From Corythucha ciliata (taxonomy: Eukaryota > Arthropoda > Insecta > Hemiptera > Tingidae): a stretch of 64,000 bases of DNA. The translations under genes were made by a program, and so were the position numbers. The notes beneath the pieces are model-generated. The model was not told the DNA's origin, searched no databases, and saw nothing but the letters and a program-made list of their open reading frames with translations. The stretch lies in contig CM075938.1 in NCBI GenBank assembly GCA_038030265.1, forward strand, positions 52,135,189 to 52,199,188, written 5' to 3'. Positions 34,690 to 46,649 of the stretch are shown here, one piece after another (position 1 is the stretch's first letter; each line of letters opens with the position of its first letter).

Positions 34690-36740
34690 GGAGGGGAGAG
34701 GAGGGCCTAGTTGCTTTCTAGGCCTTCCAGCGGCTATTGTTTTACTGGCTATCGATTACGGCCAGAACCGGATCTTGCTTTTTGCCGCCCGCCGCCCCAT
34801 GCGGCACCCCCCCCCCCCGGCAAACTTCCTCCAAGACATGTGAAGTCAAGCAAGTAAAGAGAGAATAGATTCTACAAGTTACTAGAGGAAAACTATGTTT
34901 CTTCAACCTGGCGAAAAATCCTCAAGTTTACGGCCACTCCAGAAATCTGACATGTATTGTTGGCTTTTCGTGATGCACGCTTCTGGACAACCCAGAGTGC
35001 CTGGTTTTCAACCCCGCAGGTATAGTGTCAAAGGGCAAGACAGACCTCCTCGCGCTAACCGTTCTGAGAGGTTCCCCGAAAAGCTTGAACATGAAAAAAT
35101 GAGATTTTTAAGTTTCATGCTCATGGATGGAGGATCGTGAAAAAGAGATGAGGCATCCGCTTGGACTACGCTTTGTGCCCCATCCGACAATTTTTATTCC
35201 TTCCGTCTAGGCGAATAGAACAAATCAGGGAGGGGGGGTTGCCGTGTGGTGACCAAGGTTCAAAACAATGACCTCAGTGCTACTTTTGAGTCGTTGAGTG
35301 CGTCAAGATCGTCGCCAGGAGCAATTCCGCCAGGAAGGGGCTGGGGCTGGCGCATCACATTCGCACATGCACATGTGAACACACCTCACACTCACATCGG
35401 AATACGAGGTGGAACTCCTACAAGCCTTGCCTACATACACCGTATATTTTCTCTTTTTATTTATATTTATATTGAGTTCATACCGACAAGGTGACGCTAA
35501 CAGACACATTTTATTCATTTGATTCTTAACGTATCGGAGAGGTTGGAAATGGCTGACTGGCCGAAACCGGTTCCGAAATAAACTGTAAAGCGACGAGAAC
35601 ACCATTTATTTCACCCAATAATTGAGTACGTCGTTGCACCTACCTAGAGTACCTACCTAACAACTACCTTGCACCTACCTAACAACTATCAACAACTATG
35701 GCGTAATTTGTGGTTTCTCGTATCTATTTCGATGCCGAAGTGAAACTGGACGACGATGGAGAAAAAAATACCAAGGACAAAAGTTGTCTTATTTGCCCCA
35801 CTTGACCATGTTTTTCCACACATTTGTCCAGGTATCTCGAAAACCACCGTCCTGACATCAGGTTTTTAAAGATAGCTCGTTAAAAAGCTTACGAAATAGG
35901 CATGCTTTTCTATTAATTAAACTTCACCGCGGTTCGGTGAAGTGTGCATAAATCGCCTCTGTGAGTTACGGGAGAAATGTTGTGAACGCCACTGTCAGCA
36001 TTTTTGCCAGTTGGTCTCGGTAGCTCGTGTCGATAACACTGTGCGCGAGTAAACAAACAACTGTGCGCGAGTAAATAAAACAACCGGGACAAATAGTAAA
36101 TTTACTTCTATTAAGCAACTAGCCGTACAACAACAACAATGACTGGTGGAAAGGACTATGAGCCACCGCCGGACAATTCTAATAAACGAACGAAAGTGAG
36201 TCATCAAAAGGATGGATGATCCGACAGGCCCACCGTTTATAACAACAAACAATAGATTTTCCGCAAGGTGACTTAACTTTCAATAGGTGCCGCAGATCTT
36301 CGGCCATTACTGACCTTCATCTATGTCACGAGCAGTCCCAACCGCCTTGGCGCTTGACCCAGTACACTATTAATTGTTATTAGGCTGTGATTTTTGAGCA
36401 TTCGTAAACTTCAATTTCAAAATTAACTTGTTCTGCTGCTCTAGGGTCGGCAATCCGGAGTAAAGGACTGCTGGTGACGTCAGTCTCCACCCCTCCAATC
36501 TGAACGGCAGGGGGAAATCTGCGGCACCTTCAGAAGAGTTTAGTCGCCTTGGATTTTCGGTATTGGAGCATCCGGAAATACAATGTCCACAAAATAAACC
36601 AACGGAAATACGAATCATATACCTACCACCATCAATTTTCATTAATAATTTGAACAATATAAATGCAGTTCTCTAGCATTTAAAATCAGAGTGTAAAGGC
36701 GTATTCAAGCACACAACTGTCGACGGTAAAGTAAAATAAA
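34690..36740. other. Unassigned satellite-free island
   Basis: Higher in G and C in places (34600-35210, 36440-36600). Short direct repeats are present: ACCTACCTAACAACTA near 35650-35690, and ACTGTGCGCGAGTAAA twice at 36028-36078. A 95-codon minus ORF (36370-36657) is coding-like in composition but has no recognised motif. A C run lies at 34808. No gene is supported. Confidence 0.35.
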
Positions 36741-36751
36741 ATCTCGATGAC

Positions 36752-36800
36752 CAGGGGCGTAGGCACGGGGGAGATATGGCCCTCCATATCCCCCCCCCCC
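36752..36800. repeat. hAT-like terminal sequence (orphan)
   Basis: CAGGGGCGTAGGCACGGGGG has the form seen at many hAT-type ends. It is followed by a GGAGATATGG..CCATATCCCC hairpin and a poly-C tract. No opposite end or 8-bp duplication was found. Confidence 0.35.
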
Positions 36801-37059
36801 CCGAGAGCTACAAGTATACGAACGAAGGAGCACTAGTACCATAACGAAGAGCCCCATAAAATCTCCCAAAAATTGAGCATTTCACGTTGCAGTTAGGTTT
36901 AGCAGATTTTCTGGACTTAAAGCAGCCCGAAAAAATTCCGAGTACGTCCAGCTTTTTCCTAGGACTTCAGACCCAACGCAGTAGTGTACCGTGGTACGGA
37001 GGAGGGGGGGGGGTTCACCCCGGACCCTCTAACAGGCAAAAATCAGTAATATAGAGTGG

Positions 37060-38780
37060 TTATAGCTGCTAAAAAGCGCTGATTCGTGGCCTCGCGATGC
37101 AACTTCCAGACTAAAATTAAGAAAAAATTCGCTGATTCACGGTACACAGAGGCCATTCTTCGAACAAATTGTGGAAATCAACAAAAAAGTGTTGTATTTG
37201 GGCAAACCCCGTGGTTAAAGTTGAGAAAAAACGCTATAACATTGACAAATAAAAGACGCTTTCAGGTTAAAATTGGACAAAAATGGCAAATTCACAATTG
37301 AAATGGCGTAAAATTGCCCATTCGCGTATGAAAAAGGGAATAGAATGCTGAATAGCCGCAAAATTAGCACAAAACGCTATTTCACAGCTGAAATTGAGAA
37401 AAATCGCTAATTGCAAATGAAGTTGTGGAAAAACGTTAATTCGCGGACACAAAATGAAGAAAATCACTAACTCGCGGCAAAAATTGAAAAAATCGCCAAT
37501 TAGCACAGCTAAAATGAAGAAAAACGTTAATTTTCAGTTCAAATTGGGGAAAAGTGCTAATTCTCAGTTAAAAATGGAAAAAATTGCTAATTTGCAGCTT
37601 AAATTGATTCAAACGCCAATTCTTGGCAAAAATTGACAAAACTCGGTAGGTAATGCACGGGTTGGAAACGCTACCACGCTGCTAAAATTGAGAAACATCA
37701 CTAATTATCGAATTAAGTGTCGTGAAATTTATAATTTAAAAATGATGATTTCTTGACAGAAATGGATGGATAGATGTGAATTTTGTGGATTGAAAATGGT
37801 TTGAAAAAAAAATTACATTTATACTAATTTAAATTCGCACCTTCTGAAGGCATTTTTGTGACTAAAATGCATGACTACAGCATAATGTTAAAAAAAACGC
37901 TAATTCACGGCTAGAACTGAAAAGAAGCAATAATCTATACCTATAAAAGTTATATAATTTTGCTAATGCGGTGGTATAATGTAAAAAACCGCTAATTTGC
38001 GGGTAATAGGTAGAAAATAAAATAATTCGCCTGGTCAAAATTAAGAGAAAGGTTAATTTTAAGCCTAAAAATTGAGAATATTGCTAATTTTCAGCTAAAA
38101 ATGGAAAAATAACCAATTTACAGCTAAAATTGCGCCAAACGCCAATTTGTGACTGAAATTGAGAAAATTCGCTAATTCACAGGTTTGAAACGCTATGACG
38201 CGTCGCCGCTACAGTTAAAAAAAAGCGCGATTCGTGATTGAAATTGAGAAAAATTATAATTTGTGCCAAAAACTGAATATACGCCAATTTGCGGATTCTG
38301 AAGGCAACTTTTCAGGCTGAAATTGAAAAAAAGCGCCAATTTATGGCAATAGTTGAGGAAACCGCTAATTCGCGAGTAAACTGAGAAAAATCGCTCATGC
38401 ACTGCGTATGGTGAACCAAAAAAATTCTAATTCGTGAAAAGTCTCCCTATTTTGCGTCTAAATTTGAGGAAAACACTTATAAAAAACGTTAATTTCCAGC
38501 TAAAACTGAGAAAAGTGCTAATCCCCTGGTAAACAAATTTTAAAAATCGGTAATTGCTGCTGGTAACTGTTAAAATTGAGGAAAACGCAAAAACTCGTGG
38601 ATACATCGCTCACGGGATAAAAACGATACTTTGCTGCTAAAGTTGAGAAAATGCGCAAATTCATGGCTATGGGAGCGGGTGGGGCAAAACCGCTAATATG
38701 CGGCTGAAATTGAGAAGAACGATACACTCGGCCAAAAAAGCGCTAATTTGCGGGTAGAGTACAAAAATCGCCCCTAACTG
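37060..38780 (+). repeat. Family B array (plus), uninterrupted paralogue of 9640-11515
   Basis: One of the longest B arrays. 37078-37232 and 37250-37700 are inverted counterparts of 11236-11395 and 9950-10400, in the same relative order but without the 816-bp TA-flanked element. Variant units with TTCTGAAGGCA occur at 37844 and 38295. ORFs across it repeat the phrase and are not genes. Confidence 0.9.
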
Positions 38781-39019
38781 AGAGATTGAGGCTATGATGA
38801 CGCCAGCAAGATGTCCAGATTCAAGAGTGTGCTGGCTGGGTGGAATGATGACTAAAATGTGAAATTACTCCCCCTCCCCTCAAGCTAACGAGATTTCAAT
38901 CTGATTCCCCCCCCCACCCAGGACAAATTCCTACCTATCTCGACCCCCCCGAGTCCTGTCGACGACTACGGAAAAGTGTGAACTATCTTCAAAAAAACGG
39001 AGCACAATACCACACGAAT

Positions 39020-39250
39020 GAAATCCGAAATGTCGAGCAAAAGATCAGCCAGAAACAGACGGGAGGCAAAAAATTATCCCAGAGATAAGGCTGAATATAA
39101 TAAAGCTGTCAGATTATTCACGAGGCCCTAAAGAAGGAACGGCAATCCTCGATACATAGTGAGATTGCTTCACTAAATGCTGCAGGCGGGTCAATTTGGA
39201 GAAAAACCAAACTGTTCACCAAAGAAAACTTGAGTATACCGAAAATGCAT
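39020..39250 (+). pseudogene. Non-LTR retrotransposon ORF2 linker relic
   Basis: Plus-strand translation gives a basic stretch (S-A-R-N-R-R-E-A-K) followed by DKAEYNKAVR. In the next frame it gives ALKKERQSSI, then SLNAAGGSIWRKTKLFTK. This order is the conserved region between endonuclease and RT in Jockey/R1-like ORF2: basic helices, then a ..SLDP..G.S.W..TK.L.. signature. One frameshift lies near 39122. It may be from the same family as the RT pieces at 14.4-16.4 kb and the RNase H piece at 53.5 kb, but no overlap exists to prove it. Confidence 0.7.
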
Positions 39251-39271
39251 TTTTATGGCACAAGAATCCTC

Positions 39272-39300
39272 GAATTTTTTTTTTTTTTTTTTTTTTTTGT
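39272..39300 (+). repeat. Poly-T tract
   Basis: A run of about 20-24 T residues just downstream of the non-LTR relic. Confidence 0.9.
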
Positions 39301-39390
39301 AGAGAGCGAAATCCGAGAAATGATTTTTTAGAGAACAACGAAACAAAATGTGACGACCCTAAAGGATTTTTACGTTCCAATGGTAACTAG

Positions 39391-39454
39391 AGGTGGGCAG
39401 CTGCCCCACTAAATCATCCCTTCGACTCTAGGGGAGGGCAACTGCCCACCCCTG
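39391..39454. repeat. Short inverted repeat
   Basis: AGGTGGGCAGCTGCCCC and GGGCAACTGCCCACCCCT are near reverse complements about 20 bp apart. This resembles a transposon subterminal hairpin. Confidence 0.5.
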
Positions 39455-41330
39455 CCCCCTCTGACTACAACCTTGAAAAACAATACATATTATATCTCTG
39501 GTTAAGGGCAACTATAGTGAGTTGTACCTTGAGCAAGTTACCATGTGAATTAGGCTGTGCTTACCGTGTTCTTCTTTAACAAAACTGTAAAATTCTATAG
39601 AATAATAAAGTTAACTAATTTTTAAAAAACCATTTTTGAAAAATAATGAACAAATATTTACAAGTACCAATACCATATAAAACATAAACGTATAAAACAT
39701 TTAAAACACATAAAAACAGAGTTTAATGGTCGTCACGACTCACGACCACTTCGTGGGGAGAAATAGTGAGAGGCTCAAAACAGATCAACAGTTTCGGTAC
39801 CTCCGATGCAAAGCATTTACGACCATTGGGTTACGATTCATAGGGTGATTTTCGTTGGTACTCCTTAGTCCTATATATTATGTATAACATATTTAATTCC
39901 CGAACACTAATTCTGGGACACCGTGCATAGTATTGCGTATAGCAAGTCGAACCGACCTTCGGATTAATGTTCTATTGGTTCTGAAACGAGATAAAAATTT
40001 TTCATGACCCATTTTTGCGACCATCAGGGCGAGACCAATTGTGCATTTTTGTCATAAATGAAATGCACTAAAATCCACAAAAATAAATAGGATTAATAAA
40101 CTTTGTACGAACGGTGGCGCGCCGCTAAAAGTAACGTATCCATTCATCGAGATTCAATCAACGGTCAACGACTTAATTTGCGCCTTGAATAAAAAGAGAG
40201 ACAGCGAAAGAGATTGTGTGTGCGTTGGTGGGAGTGAGACAGAGAAAAAGCACACCATGAACTTCGTAAAGCTCCGAGTTAAGCTCTCACTGTACACATC
40301 GTATTATTATCGGATAATCCCTCTCAAGCGGACGGACGCGTCGACACTAATTTACCCCACCCCCTTACTCATCATTTTCTTCCTTGAATTACAATATTTT
40401 TCAGGCGCCCAACTGACCCACATTATTTGATGCGCTTCAATTTTAAGCCGATGACGGTTTTAAAGTTGACTGTTATTGTTGCAGATTTACCTCAAAATGG
40501 GATAATTATTATTCCTGGACGCTTTGAGATAAATTCAATTAATATCCATTTAATTTTATCTTATCCACGGTGAGTAATATTTCATTTTTCTTCCAATTAG
40601 TTATTTATTCTATTTGCAGCCACAGAAGTAATTTATTCAACGATAAAAATTATAATCGGGCGTCATTACCATACGAATTTCGTGTTTAAAAGACAAACGT
40701 ATACGATTAAAATGGAAACGGTGGAAACTGGTATATTGCTCTTGTTCGTTTGCCGTCCAGCTGGCTTTTGACTTTCCAACAATTTTTTTTTTTTTTTTTT
40801 TTTTTCCTTGTTCTCCGCTTTAACTTGATGAGTGTCAAACGTGTGATTTAGGAATTGGTTTATAAAAGTGAGAAACGAAAGAGCGTGTGTGCCCCCGTCC
40901 GTATTGTGATAGGCTGTCACTATATTCCAACTCGAACTCGGGGGGGGGGGGCCTCCCCCTCGTTATAACATTTATATCTCGCCTTCGAAGGTGTCTCGAG
41001 GATAAAGTCAGTCAAAAATGTGATGCGAGAATGAGATAGAAAGAGAAAAAAAAGGGGTAACTCCAGTGGGCAGTAGTGGTACGGGTGAGCGAGGAGGAGG
41101 GGCAGAATGAAAATTATTTAAAAAAAAAAAAGTGGGAGGTTGGAAAAGAGGAGGGGATGTCAATCAGATTCGGGAATTATTATTTAAAAAAAAAAAAAAA
41201 GAAAAGAAAAGAAAAAAAGTAGGAAAGTGCTACCCGAGAGAGGAAGCCCTCCCGCTGGTGCATTCTTTATCAATGGAACTACTCCACCGCCCGCCGTCAT
41301 TCTTACTCCAAAACCGCTGTCTAATTTTTA
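39455..41330. other. Unassigned island with one possible exon-like window
   Basis: Mostly featureless AT-rich DNA with a T run at 40782-40805 and a G run at 40939. 40405-40569 stays open for 54 codons after a good acceptor (ATATTTTTCAG) and ends at CCACG|GTGAGT. Its phase does not fit the neighbouring plus-strand candidates and its content is AT-driven, so I do not call it. Confidence 0.35.
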
Positions 41331-41338
41331 ATGGCCAG

Positions 41339-41418
41339 ACAGTGACATGGGAGTCTTTTAAGACGGTGGTTTTTCTACATCGTCTTGACACGTTGGATGA
41401 AGATAAAGATCGTGCAAG
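41339..41418 (+). CDS. Candidate internal exon, 80 nt (hypothetical)
   Basis: It is preceded by TTTTTAATGGCCAG and ends CGTGCAAG|GTGAATAG. Only one frame is open, with 26 codons including T-V-T-W-E-S-F-K-T-V-V-F-L-H-R-L-D-T-L-D-E-D-K, a coding-like, charged composition. It starts in phase 0 and ends with two extra bases. Joined to the 59273 candidate these complete an AGG codon, so the two are phase-compatible on the plus strand. I recognise no family. The acceptor tract is modest. Confidence 0.35.
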
Positions 41419-41724
41419 GTGAATAGTTCACTTTTTAATATAAAACAAATCTTTTGTTTATAATTTGAAAGAAGAAAACTCAGGGGAAAAAGTTTTGCAA
41501 GGGTGCAACAATCTGATGTGTGATTGGTGTGAGGGGGGACGGGGTTGTGGGTAAAATTAGCGTGAGAATAGGATTGTAATCTTTTCCAATTCACTTTCGC
41601 GTTTCACGACTGTGGGGCCACCCACAGCGATTCAATTTAGATCATGCGCGGGCTGTCATTTTTAAACCATTGATACGGTAGCGGCAAATAATTGTAATGC
41701 TTCGAACGTACCGACGAGGGCCGC

Positions 41725-41727
<3 letters not shown>

Positions 41728-41762
<35 letters not shown>
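41728..41762 (+). repeat. Poly-A tract, 35 nt
   Basis: Uninterrupted A run (two further A's follow after a line break and then C). It could mark the 3' end of a retroposed sequence, but nothing recognisable lies upstream. Confidence 0.95.
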
Positions 41763-41763
<1 letters not shown>

Positions 41764-41829
41764 AGTGTCGACTTTTCATAAACGCCGCAGGAAAGGTCCG
41801 GACACAACAAGAAAGTTCTACCCTTGAAG

Positions 41830-42480
41830 GTTCAAAAACAGCAAACCTCCAAAAAGCTCTAACCACCAGTTAGAACCTCCAAATCATAGTTAAGCTTCAA
41901 CCACAGTAACGCCACCAACCACAGTGAATCTCTAACGACAGCAAAGGCCGAACCACAGCCAAGGCCGAACCACAGCCAAGGACGAACCACAGCAAAGGCC
42001 AAACCACATCAAAGGCAAAACCACAGAAAAGGACGAACCACAAAAAAGACCGAACCACAACAGACAAAGTCCAACCACAGCAACGGTGCGGCAACAGTAA
42101 GGGTCCGACAACAGCAAAGCCCCCAGCAAAGTCCAACCACAGCAACGGTACCACAAGGTTAGAGTCCGACAACAGCAAACCTCCAAAAAGCTCAAGACAA
42201 AGTTAAAACCTCCAAACCCCAGTTAAAATCCAACCACATTAACGCCCCAACCACAGTAAATCTCTAACCACAAAAAAGGTCGAACCACAGCAATGGCCCG
42301 ACCACACCAAGGCTCTGACCACAGCAAGGCTCCGACCACAGCAAAGATCCGGCCAAAGTAAAGCCCCCAACAACAGCAAAGTCCCAAACCACAGTAAAAC
42401 CCCCAACGCAAGGAAGACCCAACCACTACAAATCTCAAACCACAGTTGAGCTTCAACTACGGTATAGAGCTTCAGCCTCA
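41830..42480 (-). repeat. Family G tandem array with 334-bp higher-order period
   Basis: On the plus strand, units read GTCCAACCACAGCAAAGG, ~17-21 bp. A larger block starting GCAAACCTCCAAAAAGCTC recurs at 41841 and 42175 with the same following order (AAACCTCCAAA, CCAACCACA.TAACGCC, CAGT.AATCTCTAAC), giving a 334-bp higher-order repeat. The hydrophobic minus-strand ORFs are translations of the unit. Confidence 0.85.
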
Positions 42481-42489
42481 GTTAAGCTT

Positions 42490-42535
42490 CTTTTTCTTTC
42501 TCTCTCTCTCTCTCTCTTCTTCTTTTTCCTTATAA
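42490..42535 (+). repeat. (CT)n microsatellite
   Basis: A TTCTTTTTCTTT lead-in followed by about ten CT dinucleotides and a TTCTTCTTTTTC tail. Confidence 0.9.
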
Positions 42536-42599
42536 GCCGGGCCCAGGCACGAAGGACCCAGTGCCCCACTCACGACAGGCCTGCCCTTCCACGTTTTAG

Positions 42600-42960
42600 T
42601 GTGCCAAAGTCACAAATGAAAATATCGTTTTTATTTAGCAAAATCCACCAAATTGGCTTTGAATGAGGCAACCCCCTGAAACTAGTGTTTTAGAGAAAAA
42701 TTCAGTGAATCAGACCCGCGTTAAAGGTTTTTTAAGCGAGTGGAATACGAGAAATTTGCGTTTTACCGAACCAGAATCGAGAAGCTTGGGTTTTTTAGCC
42801 AGTCAAACTTTCGACCGAAAATCTCTTTTTTTTTCAGTGACGCCAGACCGTCGAAAAGTGGTTTTCGTTGTACAGGAAATCGCGACATTGCGTGCTTAAA
42901 TGAGCCAGAAACAAGAAATTGGCGTTTTATGGAGCCATGAATCGTGATTTGGTAATAATT
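42600..42960 (+). repeat. Family D array
   Basis: Units of GAGCCAGAAACAAGAAATTGG and CGAGAAATTTGCGTTTTACC type, about 30-34 bp apart. The two overlapping ORFs follow the unit. Confidence 0.7.
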
Positions 42961-43039
42961 TAGACGTCCACGATGCTGAGCAAAACGAACATCCTAGATT
43001 TTTTCACTAGGAAAGAAGGACCCTGCCCTTGAAGGGTCT

Positions 43040-43805
43040 ACAAGGGCAATAAGAGCAAACAATTGCAAACTGGCAATTTCGTTGATTATAGCCCGAAAAC
43101 TTGAAATTGCACTGATATTTAGCTCCGAATGGTGCAATTCTGCCGCTATTCATCAAGCTTTGGCCGCTCACAAGCCCAGCTGGATTGCCCCCCCCCCCCA
43201 TAAGAACCCGATAATTCCTTTATAATTTCACCAAAATCAAGATCCAAAACTTGTATTTTTACAAAAAATCAAGACTAGAAAGTTGCAGCACCTCGGATAT
43301 TCGGCGGGAGAAACGAAATACCCGAATGTTGTGATTTCGCGTGATTAATAACCTTAAGACTAGCGATTTTACAAATACTCATCCCGGGAACTTCCAATTT
43401 CGCGGATACTTATGACCTAAAATGCGGCTATTCGACATACTTTGGGCGCATCCGTGCCGGGTCAGACCTGGTTCCGCGGTAAGTAAAAACAAACGGTCTC
43501 TAAATTTACAAATTCGCCAAATTAAAGACCAGCAAGTGGCAATTTCACGAAAATGAAAACGAGCAACTTTCATTTTGTAGAAATAAATACCAGAAATTGG
43601 CGATTTTGAAAATTTTCGGCCTGGGGGAAAGACCATAAACTTGGGACTTAGCGGGGGGCAAATCTGAAATTATACCAATATCGCGAATATTCGGACCAGA
43701 ATCTTCCAATTTCGCGGCTACTTAGACCTAAAATGCGGCTATTTGACATACTTTGGGCGCAGCCGCACCCGGTCAGACCTGGTTCCGCGGTAACAAAAAA
43801 ACAAA
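43040..43805 (+). repeat. Family K satellite with 311-bp tandem duplication
   Basis: Units of GAAACTTGCAATTTCGCGGAT type, ~31-34 bp. A ~100-bp block containing CTAAAATGCGGCTATT and GGTCAGACCTGGTTCCGCGG is present at 43388-43494 and 43700-43803. A poly-C tract lies at 43190. Confidence 0.75.
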
Positions 43806-43809
43806 CCCC

Positions 43810-45121
43810 TAAATTTGTCGGGAAAAACTCACGTGAGGTAATTGCTATGGAAGGATAGTATTATCAACGATATATAAACCTGGATTGTTCACAGCGGACT
43901 GGAGGGGCGTGGAGGGGGCAGGTCGTTCCCTGGTAAAAAATCACCCTGTCCCTCTCCTTGTGTAGTTATGGCAACATGGTCACTTATTTTGAAACTCCAC
44001 CCCTCTCATCCACTATGGGAGCTTATTTGATGGCTGTTTTTATCAGCAGTGATGATCAATCCAGTTCTTTTATATATCGTTGAGTACTATTTCTGATGTA
44101 GCGTCCTTGGATCCCGCTTGCGGCATTTTTTCCCGACTGCTCGGAATAAGGCCCCAGGGGTGTTGAAATAGAAAAGTGAAACACATGTGAGACGAGATGA
44201 GATTTACCTGTCAAATCACGGTGGCTTCGTTACTTACCAATAAAAAAAACTTGACCTTTCAATTTAAAAAGAGCCTCAGAACTCGAAATTTATCGCTGAT
44301 ACATTTATACTCCCCAACAAGTTGCTAACTGAGGCATTTAAAAAAGCCGCTTTGGCCTCTTCGATTATTAGAGGCGAATTTTGATGATTTTAGTCCTTTG
44401 TTAAAGGACCGTTTCCCCCATCATCGTGACATCGGAAACCCAAATGAATTGGGTGATGTAGCGGCTCGAGATCTAGTGCGTTGGAATTTGACGCTGTTGA
44501 TACGCTTTTTTGGTGGTTGTGGTTGGAGGGGGGGGGGTGATGCATTCGTCGGTTAAGTGGATTTCGAGCCATTTTAAGTAATTGGAAAACTGTATATGAC
44601 GCGCGTATCGTTATTTATTGCGCAGAAGCCGGTTATTTCGGTAATAAATACGCGCTCGTAAATTTTGAAACAAAATAGCTTGTATCAGGCACCGTTTATC
44701 GGGGCGTAAAAAAAAAAAAAAAAAAATGTTTTAATGAACGGCCAGGGGTATGAAAATCTCGGAGAATTCCTCGGCAATAAAGTGGGGGTCTTCATTTCAA
44801 ATACGTTGCGGGTTTTTTTTTGGATCGTCAAAGTTCTTTTTAGGCATCAATGGGCTTTAAAGTAACATTTTTATTGTTCGGAGTCAAGGCATTGTAAAAC
44901 AACAAAACAAGCCAGTTCTAATAAAACTCGGATTACCTCTAGGACCCCCAAAAAAAAACATTGGGATAATTTTTTGGCGAAGCCCGCGGCTCCATCAAAC
45001 GAGAATCGAAGTCTTTCTCCCTTCCGCGAGAAGAATTCGCATCTCAAAGTGTCATCAAAATGTGAATAAAAGCCAATGAAAATGATTTTTACGGCACCAC
45101 GAAAGGTGGACATATAACTAC
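43810..45121. other. Unassigned island with an orphan TIR
   Basis: 44157-44215 repeats the terminus of the 1940-2780 element (TAGAAAAGTGAAACACATGT, GAGACGAGATGA). No second end was found within the following kilobase. The minus-strand open stretches at 44390-44572 and 44871-45113 have somewhat coding-like composition; the second runs through T10 and G5 homopolymers, which argues against function. Confidence 0.45.
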
Positions 45122-45185
45122 CTCATTTGGAGCATTCGGAGCATATGGGGATTCTTCTTTCAACTTCTTCGTTGTGGATTGTGTT
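45122..45185 (-). CDS. Candidate internal exon, 64 nt (hypothetical)
   Basis: Minus strand: a strong pyrimidine tract (CACCCTATCCCTTCTATAG) precedes it, and it ends AATGAG|GTAGTT. One frame is open (21 codons after one base), including T-K-K-L-K-E-E-S-P-Y-A-P-N-A-P-N-E. The reading frame continues upstream as a 63-codon ORF (45280-45089) rich in S and P. Its phase does not fit direct joining to 46510-46612. The product is unknown. Confidence 0.3.
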
Positions 45186-46509
45186 CTATAGAAGGGATAG
45201 GGTGAGGGGGGGGGTTCCAAGTTGGAAGCTATACCGTCGACACTAAAGTCCGCGCTTGGTGGTAGTGTTTTCATCGTCATTCTGTCCTTCTCACTCTCTC
45301 GAAAAATCGCGCTTTATTAAGATTCATATATATAATTCTGTCTCTCTTCCTCACTATTTCTTCGCTTCCCTCCGGCCGACTCCCGACCGGTTTTTTTTTT
45401 TTAGGCGTCAAACATCGTGCAGGACGGTTGGGGGAGGGGTGAAGGGACTTCAAAGGCGGGGGCGGGGGAAAACGGTACAACAATAAAGTGACATATTTAC
45501 CGCAACGGTCCGAGTGAAGAAGAAAAGGTAAAAAAAAAAAATTACCTTGGGGACCTATCTCACGGAGTTTTTCTTTTTTCCCCCTGGGCAGGCCTATACA
45601 TATTTATATGTCTATTAAGGTCCACCTTTGGGAGAGCCACCTGACCTTCTTTGGAGAAATCTTTCCTTTTAGCAATGACCCCGCCACCCCACCAATTCCA
45701 TGGCAGTACTTCTTACACCCCCCCCCCTTTTTAAAAGCATTATACCTTTTTTTTTCTTTCATTTAACCATTCCCGACTCTTTTATTCTTCACGTTCTCAA
45801 TGGCTCATTGGCATATTTTTATAATTCAAAAATGGGGGAAGTTCATCAAACACTCCGCGGAGTACGTCTTAATACGAGGGACAGAAAGAATGATAGTGTG
45901 TGTGGGGGGAGGGGGGTATTTAGTTCTTGTCATTAACGAAGGATATCAAGCTTTGCAAAGAATCTATCAGGTAAATGGCAAAATAAGGAGAAATATGCTA
46001 ATGATATTTAAATTAAGGCAACCTTTATAAAGAGTGTTCCAGTTTCTTAAATGAGATTTCACAATGTTATACACACTCGTCTGTCCAGGTAGTATAGCGT
46101 CTTTCAAGTAAAATAACATTTTAAGTAATAAATATTAACTGTGTATTACGTTCTATAGAGGTATTGTCGCATTGGTAGTGATGTCGATGGCGGAGGGATT
46201 TAGTTTCTTTTTAACATCTAATTAATTTAAATTAATCCATCAGTTCGAGTTCGTATGATGGAGTTAATTGGCTAATAGGACTGTGCTAGATAGGACGGCG
46301 AGCAGGTGAGCGCTAATTAAGAGATGAAGAGAGCTTTTGAGGGTGGGGTGTGGTGGGGGGTCGATCCCACAAGATGGGTACGGAGTGAATGTAAAGGGAC
46401 CGACAGGTAAGAGAGAGAGGGTACGTGAGTGGCTCAGAATCTGTCGGAAGAAAAAAAAGGATAGGATGCATTGTAGAGGTGCTAGTTTTGGTGGACAGAC
46501 TGGACTTAC

Positions 46510-46612
46510 CTTCAAAAGCCCGAAATATACCTCGCATAACTGGATTTCCAGTAGATAAAGCTATACACATGTCAAATATCCTTTTAGTTTCCAGAAAACC
46601 CGTTCGGTGAAG
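46510..46612 (-). CDS. Candidate exon with consensus donor, 103 nt (hypothetical)
   Basis: Minus strand: 34 codons from L-H-R-T-G-F-L-E-T-K-R-I-F-D-M-C through G-N-P-V-M-R-G-I-F-R-A-F-E, ending TTTTGAAG|GTAAGT, a textbook donor. The composition looks like a folded, conserved protein rather than repeat. The acceptor is uncertain: GTCTGGCAG at 46613 and TAAAGTAAAG about 15 bp further upstream are both weak. I cannot name the family. This is the most gene-like minus-strand piece in the window. Confidence 0.4.
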
Positions 46613-46649
46613 CTGCCAGACGGAGGTCTTTACTTTATACACTTAAAAG

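Noticed and set aside
40405..40569. 54-codon open stretch between a good acceptor and a GTGAGT donor
   Set aside because: Its phase does not fit neighbouring candidates and its composition is explained by AT-rich DNA. It is kept only as a note.
41897..42195. Hydrophobic W/V/L-rich minus ORFs resembling membrane proteins
   Set aside because: They are translations of the CCAACCACAGC tandem repeat.
44871..45113. 80-codon minus ORF with coding-like composition and a nearby AATAAA
   Set aside because: It crosses T10 and G5 runs that would make the frame unstable. Splice signals are weak.
45405..45486. Stretch after a T12-AG acceptor on the plus strand
   Set aside because: The one open frame reaches a stop without a usable donor, and the tract is a simple homopolymer.
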